This document shows, in pieces, positions 33,591 to 40,949 of a stretch of DNA of 64,000 bases. The notes beneath the pieces are model-generated. The model was not told the DNA's origin. It was given only the letters and a program-made list of their open reading frames with translations, and searched no databases. Source of the stretch: Oxalobacteraceae sp. CFBP 8761. GTDB lineage: Bacteria > Pseudomonadota > Gammaproteobacteria > Burkholderiales > Burkholderiaceae_D. The number at the start of each line of letters is the position of its first letter. The first letter of the stretch is position 1. The position numbers and the translations under genes were made by a program. The stretch covers positions 661,654-725,653 of the forward strand of contig JACYUE010000001.1 of NCBI GenBank assembly GCA_014841595.1, written 5' to 3'.

Positions 33591-34577
33591 TCAAAAGGTG
33601 TAGCTGGCTGCCCAGCGCTCGAGGATTGGCTGGTATGGCTTGATGAAATGTTCTTCAGCAAATTTCCCCTGCTTGACGGCGAGCTGGCTGCGCTCTTCCC
33701 GGTCGTACACGATCTGCGTCAGTGAATAATCCTGGTGTTTCAATTTCGGCTGAAAGTGTTTCGCTGCCGAAGCATTGGCGTTATAGATCTCGGGCCGGTA
33801 GATCTTCTGGAATGCCTCCATTGTGCTGACCGTGCCTGTCAGCTCCAGATCGGTGTAGTCACCCAGCAGATCGCCGACAAAATAGAAGGCCAGTGGCGCA
33901 ACGCTATTGGGCGGCATGAAGTAGCGCACCTTCAATCCCATCTTGCCGAAGTATTGATCGGTCAGGGAGGGTTCATCCTGGAGGTATTCCACGCCCAATA
34001 CAGGATGTTGATGGTCGGCGCGGTGGTACGTCTTGTTGGTTGAAATACTCAGGCAGATCACCGGCGGCTTGCCGAAATGTTCCTTGTACGCCGCCGACGC
34101 AATGAAGCACTGGAACAGCTTTCCGTGCAGGTCGCCAAAGTTATCCGGGACGCCAAAATCCTGTCGATCCTTGTTGTGATCCGACAGCAGGACGCTGAAG
34201 TCATAATCGCGCACGTACGAAGAAAAATTATTTCCCGCGATGCCTTCGATGCGCTGGTTGGTCTCGCGATCGACGATCGTGGTTTTCAGTATTTCGATCA
34301 GCGGGAACGCATCACCACCGCCTTCGGCCGACAACGCCATCTCGACCGACACGATATCGAGTTCGAGGGCATAACGATCGCCCCTGGGATTGTCAGCCTG
34401 GGCCAGCGCGTTGAAACGCGCGTCCATCATGTTCAAGGCTTTGCGCAGATTGTCCTGCCGATGTTCTCCCCTGGCCAGGTTCGCGAAATTGGTCGTGATC
34501 CGCGTGCCATCGGCCGGGCGGTAATGTTCATCGAACCGAACGGTCTTGATCGCAAACGTAAAATCTTCATTCATCAT
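33591..34577 (-). CDS. mesX: Putative oxygenase MesX (DUF1852)
   Basis: This 328-residue protein of the DUF1852 family is the known genetic partner of MesD, thought to supply the methyl group in an oxygen-dependent way. It opens with MMNEDFTFAIKTVRFDEHY and has the conserved middle GIAGNNFSSYVRDYDFSVLL and SISTNKTYHRADHQHPV. No standard metal motif is obvious, although the HRADHQH cluster is a candidate. The double ATG at 34574-34577 follows GGAGC. The gene lies just upstream of mesD with 26 bases between the chosen ends, so they form an operon. An inverted repeat lies about 70 bases upstream. Confidence 0.85.
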   Translation of the reverse strand: MMNEDFTFAIKTVRFDEHYRPADGTRITTNFANLARGEHRQDNLRKALNMMDARFNALAQADNPRGDRYALELDIVSVEMALSAEGGGDAFPLIEILKTTIVDRETNQRIEGIAGNNFSSYVRDYDFSVLLSDHNKDRQDFGVPDNFGDLHGKLFQCFIASAAYKEHFGKPPVICLSISTNKTYHRADHQHPVLGVEYLQDEPSLTDQYFGKMGLKVRYFMPPNSVAPLAFYFVGDLLGDYTDLELTGTVSTMEAFQKIYRPEIYNANASAAKHFQPKLKHQDYSLTQIVYDREERSQLAVKQGKFAEEHFIKPYQPILERWAASYTF

Positions 34578-34646
34578 AGCCAGCTGCTCCGGGATTGAGA
34601 GCACACCTGTGTGTGCCCGGTCCGTCGATTATGACCAGCCAGTCGA

Positions 34647-34675
34647 TTGAATAAAAGTGATGTTAACTCATTCAA
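34647..34675. promoter_or_regulatory. Inverted repeat TTGAAT-N17-ATTCAA upstream of mesX
   Basis: Two exact 6-base arms separated by 17 bases sit between mesX and the divergent lipid kinase, in a locally AT-rich patch. The site could regulate either gene. It does not fit the tighter MetR pattern TGAA-N5-TTCA. Confidence 0.35.
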
Positions 34676-34775
34676 CGATGAAATTCGCTCATGGTTCACG
34701 TCCTGCGTTCAGGGCCCTGGCCCCTGCACGCGAGCGTTGCGTAACGCACCCAGCGGCGTCTGCGCCGGTGATACG

Positions 34776-35795
34776 ATGGCTGCATTCTCGATCAACCACT
34801 CTTACCGAATCGACCCTGCGATGCCAGCCAACGAGTTGCTACCTGACGCTCCTTTCTTCATTGTTCTGAACGCGGGATCGGGTCATTCCGAAACCGAAAT
34901 GCGCATCTCCACGATCAACGAGGTCATGGACGCCGGCGGCCGCGTGTGCCATCTGGAAGTGGTGGACGAGCCCGAGCGCATTGAACAGATCGCCAAGGAC
35001 ATGGCAGCCAAGGCCGTCGCCAGCGGTGGCGTGCTGGTGGCCGCTGGCGGCGATGGCACCATCAACACGGTCGCGCACCAGGCGGTGCTGGCCGGGTGTG
35101 CGTTTGGCGTGCTGCCGCAAGGCACCTTCAACTACTTCGGACGCACCCACGGGATTCCCGAAGATCTGGCCGAGGCCGTGCACGCGCTGCTGCGCGGCAA
35201 GATCAAGCCGGTGCAGGTAGGCGTGCTCAACGACAAGATCTTCCTGGTCAATGCGAGTGTGGGCCTGTACCCGGCACTGCTCGAAGAACGCGAGCACGAC
35301 AAGCGCGAGTTCGGCCGCAGCCGCGTGGTCGCGTTTCTGTCAGCCATCAAGATGACGCTGCGCGCGCATCGCCACCTGCAGATCCGGCTCGAGCTGGACG
35401 GCAAGGAGCAGCGTTTGCGCACGACGACGCTGTTCGTGGGGAACAACCGGTTGCAGATGGAACAGGTCGGCATGGAACAGTTGACCGATGCCGTCGAGGA
35501 TGGCCAGCTGGCGGCGCTGGCGCCCAAGCCGATGGGTAAACTTGGTCTGCTGGGCCTGCTGGTGCGCGGCGCGCTTGGCAAGCTGGGCAACGCCGACGAC
35601 GTCGTGGCATTTTCGTTCAAGCGCATGACCGTGCGCACGCCGTCGCTGTACGGGCGCAAGCGCCTGAAGGTGGCCGTCGATGGCGAGGTCAGCAAGATGG
35701 CGACGCCGTTTGAATTCCGGGTGCTGGAAGGGCGGCTCAAGCTGCTGCTGGCGCCGCCACAGGCAGCCGCCGCCACACCCGACGCCGCTGCCTGA
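34776..35795 (+). CDS. Diacylglycerol kinase family lipid kinase
   Basis: This protein of about 339 residues carries the DAGK catalytic signature. It has NAGSGHSETEM near the start (phosphate loop), then the hallmark GGDGTINTVAHQAV, then GTFNYFGRTHGIPEDL. The C-terminal half contains VNASVGLYPALLEERE and the late VDGE motif. Bacterial members phosphorylate diacylglycerol, ceramide-like lipids or long-chain bases. ATG 34776 (MAAFSINH) or 34821 (MPANELL) are both possible starts; the longer frame from 34647 is unlikely because it runs through the mesX regulatory region. It converges with the six-hairpin glycosidase gene, leaving only ten bases. Confidence 0.82.
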   Translation: MAAFSINHSYRIDPAMPANELLPDAPFFIVLNAGSGHSETEMRISTINEVMDAGGRVCHLEVVDEPERIEQIAKDMAAKAVASGGVLVAAGGDGTINTVAHQAVLAGCAFGVLPQGTFNYFGRTHGIPEDLAEAVHALLRGKIKPVQVGVLNDKIFLVNASVGLYPALLEEREHDKREFGRSRVVAFLSAIKMTLRAHRHLQIRLELDGKEQRLRTTTLFVGNNRLQMEQVGMEQLTDAVEDGQLAALAPKPMGKLGLLGLLVRGALGKLGNADDVVAFSFKRMTVRTPSLYGRKRLKVAVDGEVSKMATPFEFRVLEGRLKLLLAPPQAAAATPDAAA

Positions 35796-35805
35796 GCCAG
35801 CTGGC

Positions 35806-38712
35806 TTACTTCACCCGCAGCAGCCGCACGCCATGGATGTCGAACCGGTTGGCCGGTTCGGCGCCACCGGCGCCCGTGAAGGTGCGGTTGCTCTCCAGGT
35901 AGCTCATATTGTAGAAGTCCGTCATCTCCAGGCGGTAGCTGCCGGCCTGCAGGCGCGCGGCCAGCGGCGTCGAATACACGGTTGGCGTCGCGCCCTTGAA
36001 CAGCGGCGTATGCGGCAGCTGGATCACGCCTTGGGCCACGATCTTGCCAGCGCTGTTCTTCAACGCCAGCCACTTCACGCCGCCACTGATCCCCAGATTC
36101 ACCTGGTTCGCGCCATTGTGATAGCGCACCTGGATCCGGTAATCACCTGTGCTTTCGACGCGCATCCCGTCCACGGCAAAGCGGTCTTGCGGCCGGCCCC
36201 AGTCGCGGATCGCGGGTAGTGAAAAGCGCGCATCCGGCGCGGTGCTTGGCAGGTTCGACGTCACGCGCGGGTCGGTCACGCCGATGTCGATGCCAGTGCC
36301 AGCAACCCCGTCGATGCAACGCGGCTGGCTGTGGTGGCTGACATTGCCGCTGTCGGCAAAGCGCGCCTCCACCGCATAGCACGACGCCACGCCGGCCTTG
36401 TCGTCGGTCCAGGCGCCGGCCGGCAGCTTGTCGGCCACCAGTTTGCCGTCGCGGTACACGCGGTAGGTCACACCTGGCGCATTGCCATTCGCGCCGATCG
36501 TCAACCCCACGGCGCCGGACGATGCACGCGTCAGCGCCTCGATCACCGGTTCGCGCGGCCCGAACGTGACGGACGATTCTTCATACGGATTGGCCTGCAC
36601 GCGGCGAATGCCCTGCGCGCCGGCGACCAGTTTGCCCAGCACGATCTCGATGCGATTTTCAGCTTGCAAATCACCCGTGCGCAGCGTGTCCTTGACCTGT
36701 TTGCCATTCAGCAGAGTGCGCTCGACCTGGTGATAGCCGTCGCCCTCGGCCACTGGCGGCAGGCGCAGCACCACGTCAATGCGCTTGCCGTGCAGGCGCA
36801 GGTCGTGCAAGGCAATCTCGTTGGTCGCGCCAAAGGTCTCGCGCCGCAGTTTGGCGGTCACGAACGGCCGCAGCGCAATGCCGTCGTCCTGCACGCTCAC
36901 GCCAAATACATTGTCGATCACCATGCCCAGATACCCGCCGACCGACCATAACTGGCGCCGCGAGTTGATCACGGGGCCGCTCAGCGCCGGGGTCTTCTCG
37001 TCGAGCAGCAGCGGCTGGCCCGACAACCACTCGAGGTTTTCCATGTTCGACAGGTTCACCGCTGCGCCGCGCATCAGCGTTGCGTAGGCGGCATCGGCCA
37101 CCGCTGCGTTCTTGCCCTGCACCGCAGCGCGCAAGCCATACGCGGTGACGAAGGGCCAGATGGCGCGGTTGTGATACACCGGCGCGCCGATCTGCTGCGG
37201 CCAGATGACCGGTGCGCCCATCGGACCATGCGGATAGCGGGCCAGGATCGATGCTGTTTGCTTGCCGTCGGCCACGCCGCTGACAATCGCCAGCGCCTGA
37301 CCGAGCCAGTCGAACTTGTGCAGCGGCGCGCCGTCCAGGTGGCCGGCGGTGAGGCTGCTGTACATGCCTTCGTCGGCCAGCCAGAGTTCTTTGTTGATCG
37401 CGCGTTTCAGCTCAAGTGCCCAGCGCGTGTAGCGCGCGGCCTTTGCTGCATCGCGCTGTTCGCGCGCCAGTTGCGCCGCGAGCTTGAGGGCCTGGAAGAT
37501 CACGACGTTGGTCGACAGCGCCTTCGAGCTGGCCATCGACGCCAGGTCGCCCGGGATCCACGCAGCGTAGGTCTGGTCGCGCCAGTCGAGGAACGATTCT
37601 TCGCCCGTGTACAGGCCGGTGGCTGCGTCAAATGCCGCCACGCGGTCGATCTCGAGCGTGTTCGACAGCGCCTTTAACGCCTTGCTGGCGAACGCTGCGC
37701 GTTCGGCAGCGGGCAGCGTGCGCAGTGTTTCTTCGGCCGCGAAGGCCCATGTCAGGCGGTCGGTGCTGACCGGCCAGCTGCCGCCACTGCCGGTGTCCTG
37801 CACGATCTGCAGGCCGTCCGCCGTGGCAGGGATCTGCGTCACCGGCGTGACGCCGGCGCGCCAGCCAGAGAGTTTGAAATCGAGCGAATTGCGCACGCGC
37901 TGCGGGTCGAGCAGGGCCAGGCCCAGGTCGGCCGCATACGACAGGTCGCGCGTCCACACATACGCCCACTTCTCGCCGGTGGAGAAGCACTCACAATCGA
38001 TGGCGTTGCCGCCGTTGTAGTTACCGTCCTTGATCTGGCTGACCGAATTGAGGCGCATCTCGGCGCCGGCCAGCGCGAACAGCGCGTCGAAGGCGAGGTT
38101 GCCGGTGCGGGCGCGCGGCAAGCCTTCCTGCTCGGCGTAGGCCACATACTGCGGACCGGGATCGCGCAGGCTCATGGTGCTCGACTGGACATACTGGCGT
38201 AGCAGCGCCTGTGCATCGGGCGTCGAGTAGCGCACCGTCTCGGTCTTGCCATCCCACGTTGGCCAGGCTTGCGTAGCGACCGCGGCGTGGCCCGCATGCG
38301 GATCGGGCGCGTTGGCACGGTCGGCATCGGGAAGACGCGTGACCTTCAGCGCAGGTTTGGCGGGATCGCTCGCGTCCAGCGTGAAGCGGTAGGTGCCGGA
38401 CGTGCGCACGAACAGGAACGTCTCCGGCCCCGACAGGCGTTCGAGCTGGTACGCGGTATCGGGCGCCACATTGACGCTCTTGTCCGGATCGATGACCCAC
38501 TCGGCAGCCCAGTCGCTGCTGCCGAGTTTGAAAGCGTGGTTGCCCGGCGCGACGGCGATGTCGGCCTGGTAGATCCCCTTGCCCTTGGGCGCCAGCGCAT
38601 CGGCCGTCCCCCAGCCATTGAACGCGCCACGCACGAACAAGGCGGCATCCAACTGCGCATGGGCGCCGCCGCAGGCGAGGAGGGCGGCCAGTGCGATGGC
38701 GCTGCGCATCAT
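35806..38712 (-). CDS. Secreted six-hairpin glycosidase with N-terminal starch-binding-like domain
   Basis: This 968-residue secreted enzyme (signal AIALAALLACGGAHA) has a layout I cannot match to a named product. Residues 20-125 form an early-set or CBM48-like domain (FVRGAFNGWGTADAL), like those of pullulanases. Residues 160-620 look like an (alpha/alpha)6 catalytic domain, with YVWTRDLSYAADLGLALLD near 254 and FLDWRDQTYAAWIPGD typical of GH15/GH63/trehalase-like folds. The C-terminal 330 residues are beta-rich. Its start overlaps the amylase stop by four bases (ATGA), so the two act together. The likely role is release of glucose from maltodextrins; the catalytic acids are not certain. Confidence 0.78.
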   Translation of the reverse strand: MMRSAIALAALLACGGAHAQLDAALFVRGAFNGWGTADALAPKGKGIYQADIAVAPGNHAFKLGSSDWAAEWVIDPDKSVNVAPDTAYQLERLSGPETFLFVRTSGTYRFTLDASDPAKPALKVTRLPDADRANAPDPHAGHAAVATQAWPTWDGKTETVRYSTPDAQALLRQYVQSSTMSLRDPGPQYVAYAEQEGLPRARTGNLAFDALFALAGAEMRLNSVSQIKDGNYNGGNAIDCECFSTGEKWAYVWTRDLSYAADLGLALLDPQRVRNSLDFKLSGWRAGVTPVTQIPATADGLQIVQDTGSGGSWPVSTDRLTWAFAAEETLRTLPAAERAAFASKALKALSNTLEIDRVAAFDAATGLYTGEESFLDWRDQTYAAWIPGDLASMASSKALSTNVVIFQALKLAAQLAREQRDAAKAARYTRWALELKRAINKELWLADEGMYSSLTAGHLDGAPLHKFDWLGQALAIVSGVADGKQTASILARYPHGPMGAPVIWPQQIGAPVYHNRAIWPFVTAYGLRAAVQGKNAAVADAAYATLMRGAAVNLSNMENLEWLSGQPLLLDEKTPALSGPVINSRRQLWSVGGYLGMVIDNVFGVSVQDDGIALRPFVTAKLRRETFGATNEIALHDLRLHGKRIDVVLRLPPVAEGDGYHQVERTLLNGKQVKDTLRTGDLQAENRIEIVLGKLVAGAQGIRRVQANPYEESSVTFGPREPVIEALTRASSGAVGLTIGANGNAPGVTYRVYRDGKLVADKLPAGAWTDDKAGVASCYAVEARFADSGNVSHHSQPRCIDGVAGTGIDIGVTDPRVTSNLPSTAPDARFSLPAIRDWGRPQDRFAVDGMRVESTGDYRIQVRYHNGANQVNLGISGGVKWLALKNSAGKIVAQGVIQLPHTPLFKGATPTVYSTPLAARLQAGSYRLEMTDFYNMSYLESNRTFTGAGGAEPANRFDIHGVRLLRVK

Positions 38713-40562
38713 CGCGCTGCCTCCAGCTCCAGAATCACGGAAGCACCTGGAGGCAGTGTGAGCTTCGAGCGCAGGTCGAACGTCTTGCCGGTCAGGACAT
38801 CCACGCCGCTGGTCACGCCAGTGAGCATTTCGCGGAAGCGGTCGACATCGAGCGCCATTTCTTTTGCGTTGTTGTTGAAGGCGATCAGCACCTTCTTGTC
38901 CGCGTTATAGCGGAAATAGACGTAGGTATTGTTCTGCGGCCCGTAATGCATCATGCGGCCGCTGTGGATCACCGGCTGGCTCTTGCGCCAGTTGGCCAGC
39001 TTGCGCACGAACGCCTGCGCCGCGCGCGGCTTGTCCTTCAGGCCCGTGCCGGTAAAGGCATTGACCTTGTCGCCGGCCCAGCCGCCCGGGAACGGGATGC
39101 GGTAGCTGGCGTCGTCGCGGTCTTTCGTCGGGCTGGTAAACAGCAGCTCGTCACCCACGTAGAACTGCGGGATGCGCGGCGCCGTCATCATGAACACCAT
39201 CGCCATCTTGTACTTGTCGAAGTCTTCGCCGGCGACGCTGTAGATGCGCGACATGTCGTGGTTGTCCGCAAACAGCACCAGGTTGCCTGGCTCCGGATAC
39301 AGGTAGTCGAGCGACAGCATCTCATACACATCCGAGAACACGTTGCCGCCTTTCTTGTCCGCCAGCGCGGTACGCATTGCCTCGGCCACCGGGAAGTCCA
39401 TCAGGCTTGGCGTGTAGGCGCGGTAACCGTCAAAGTTGTCCTTGCCGCGCTGCCAGCGCGCGACGACCGGCACCTTGGTGCTCCACTCTTCGCCGACCAG
39501 GTTCAGGTTCGGGTATTCGGCCATGATGCGGCGCGTGTACTCCGACAAAAACGCGCTGTCCGAGTAGCCGAAGGTGTCGATGCGCAGGCCCGAGAGCTTC
39601 GCGTATTCGATCCACCAGATGTTGTTCTGGATGATGTAGTTGGCCAGCAGCGGATTGGACTGGTTCAGGTCGGGCATGCTCTTGACGAACCAGCCGCGCG
39701 TGAAGTTGTCGGCGTCTTCCTTCGAGCCGTACGGGTCCTGCACCGCCGTGTGGTAGTGCTGGGTCGGGACGAACTTGTCGCTGTAGTTGATCCAGTCCGG
39801 CGCCGGTACGTCCTTCATCCACCAGTGGTGCGAACCGATGTGCGACAGCACCACGTCCTGGATGATGCCGATGCCGCGCTTCTTCGCTTCGGTCGACAGG
39901 CGCACGAAGTCTTCGTTGCTGCCGTAGCGCGGGTCGATCTTGTACAGGTCCGTGGCCGCATAGCCGTGGTACGAGTAGCCCGGCATATTGTTCTCGATGA
40001 GCGGCGTCGGCCACAGCTGCGTGAAGCCCATGTCCGCGATGTAATCGAGGTGGTTGATCGCGCCCTGGATGTCGCCACCGTGGCGGCCCAGGCCACCCTT
40101 GCGGTCGGCCTTGTCGAGCATGCCGGCGACGTTGTCATTGGACGGGTCGCCATTGGCAAAGCGGTCCGGCATGATCTGGTAGATCGCGTCCTTGCTGGAA
40201 AAGCCCTGGCGGGTCGCGGAACCCGGGTCGCGCGCCAGCAGGCGGTAGGCATGCGTGGTCGTGCGGCCGGCGCCGCTGAACGTGATGTCGAACGTACCGG
40301 GCGCCACCTTCGGATCGAGCACGAGGTCGATGAACAGGTAGTTGCGGTTCGGCGTGCGCGTGACCGATGCAATGCGCGCGCCGGGGTAGGTCAGCGTTGG
40401 CGTCAGGTCGCCAATTGCCTCGCCATGCACCATCAGCTGAACCTTGTTGTCGTGCATGCCGGCCCACCAGAACGGCGGCTCCATGCGGTCGATGGCGGGG
40501 GCCTGGGCGAAGGCGGCAAGCGAAGCGCTGCCGAGCACGATGGTGGCGAGGAGTTGTCTCAT
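38709..40562 (-). CDS. Cyclomaltodextrinase/neopullulanase-like alpha-amylase (GH13)
   Basis: This 617-residue exported enzyme (signal LLATIVLGSASLAAFA) has an N-terminal cyclomaltodextrinase-type beta domain (EPPFWWAGMHDNKVQLMVHG) and a GH13 barrel. The catalytic residues are in place: the nucleophile in GLRIDTFGYSD near 329, the acid in NLVGEEWS near 354, and the third aspartate in FADNHDMSR near 432. It resembles SusA-type periplasmic enzymes that cut imported maltodextrins. It is the first gene of a minus-strand operon with the six-hairpin glycosidase and is divergent from the TonB receptor gene. A shared motif site lies 37 bases upstream. Confidence 0.9.
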   Translation of the reverse strand: MRQLLATIVLGSASLAAFAQAPAIDRMEPPFWWAGMHDNKVQLMVHGEAIGDLTPTLTYPGARIASVTRTPNRNYLFIDLVLDPKVAPGTFDITFSGAGRTTTHAYRLLARDPGSATRQGFSSKDAIYQIMPDRFANGDPSNDNVAGMLDKADRKGGLGRHGGDIQGAINHLDYIADMGFTQLWPTPLIENNMPGYSYHGYAATDLYKIDPRYGSNEDFVRLSTEAKKRGIGIIQDVVLSHIGSHHWWMKDVPAPDWINYSDKFVPTQHYHTAVQDPYGSKEDADNFTRGWFVKSMPDLNQSNPLLANYIIQNNIWWIEYAKLSGLRIDTFGYSDSAFLSEYTRRIMAEYPNLNLVGEEWSTKVPVVARWQRGKDNFDGYRAYTPSLMDFPVAEAMRTALADKKGGNVFSDVYEMLSLDYLYPEPGNLVLFADNHDMSRIYSVAGEDFDKYKMAMVFMMTAPRIPQFYVGDELLFTSPTKDRDDASYRIPFPGGWAGDKVNAFTGTGLKDKPRAAQAFVRKLANWRKSQPVIHSGRMMHYGPQNNTYVYFRYNADKKVLIAFNNNAKEMALDVDRFREMLTGVTSGVDVLTGKTFDLRSKLTLPPGASVILELEAAR

Positions 40563-40598
40563 GAGTAGTGGGGCTGGTGCCAGTCGTGATACTGCTGA

Positions 40599-40613
40599 CG
40601 TAGTTGGACTACA
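40599..40613. promoter_or_regulatory. Predicted starch-regulon operator, copy 1
   Basis: CGTAG-N5-CTACA; the reverse complement TGTAGTCCAACTACG matches the site at 44070 at 13 of 15 positions. It lies 37 bases upstream of the amylase start on the minus strand. Confidence 0.6.
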
Positions 40614-40812
40614 GAGTCAGCATGTCGACGGTGGAACGCTTGGCCGGTTATTGTTGTGTTGATGGAAGGTTACTATAAACCCTGCGGCCCAACAATCATG
40701 CGGGACGGATTCGATTTCACCCCGACTACATAGGCTCAGGACAGTCCAACCTTCAGATTGCCTTCAGATCCGGTGCGAAAGTCGTATAGAGGGCCTGAAA
40801 ACACCGCAAATG

Positions 40813-40827
40813 TGTAGCCCAAGTACA
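40813..40827. promoter_or_regulatory. Predicted starch-regulon operator, copy 2
   Basis: TGTAGCCCAAGTACA, ending 123 bases before the receptor 1 ATG. The second MFS site ends at the same distance from its gene. Confidence 0.6.
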
Positions 40828-40896
40828 ACGTGCACAATGTTGTTGTCGTGCAAAGCATGCCATGATCCTCGCCACACATTGCTGCCCTGTTCAGGC

Positions 40897-40911
40897 TCTA
40901 GTTTTAGTACA
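40897..40911. promoter_or_regulatory. Predicted starch-regulon operator, copy 3
   Basis: TCTAGTTTTAGTACA, followed by GAGTC. The copy at 44199 shares this sequence and its flank almost exactly, so the conservation covers more than the palindrome. Confidence 0.5.
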
Positions 40912-40949
40912 GAGTCGTGACCAGCAGTTAAGAAAAACCGAGGAGACAC

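Larger units (their letters stand above)
40563..40949. promoter_or_regulatory. Divergent regulatory region between amylase and TonB receptor 1
   Basis: This 387-base gap has no gene. It holds three copies of a 15-base motif (about TGTAGYMMAACTACA): 40599-40613 close to the amylase, and 40813-40827 and 40897-40911 before the receptor. A further half-site CTACA stands at 40726-40730. The receptor start is preceded by GAGGAGA. The layout fits one regulator controlling both directions. Confidence 0.65.

Noticed and set aside
34647..34675. MetR or SAM-responsive site before mesX
   Set aside because: The 17-base spacing does not match the MetR pattern TGAA-N5-TTCA, and no SAM riboswitch fold was recognisable.
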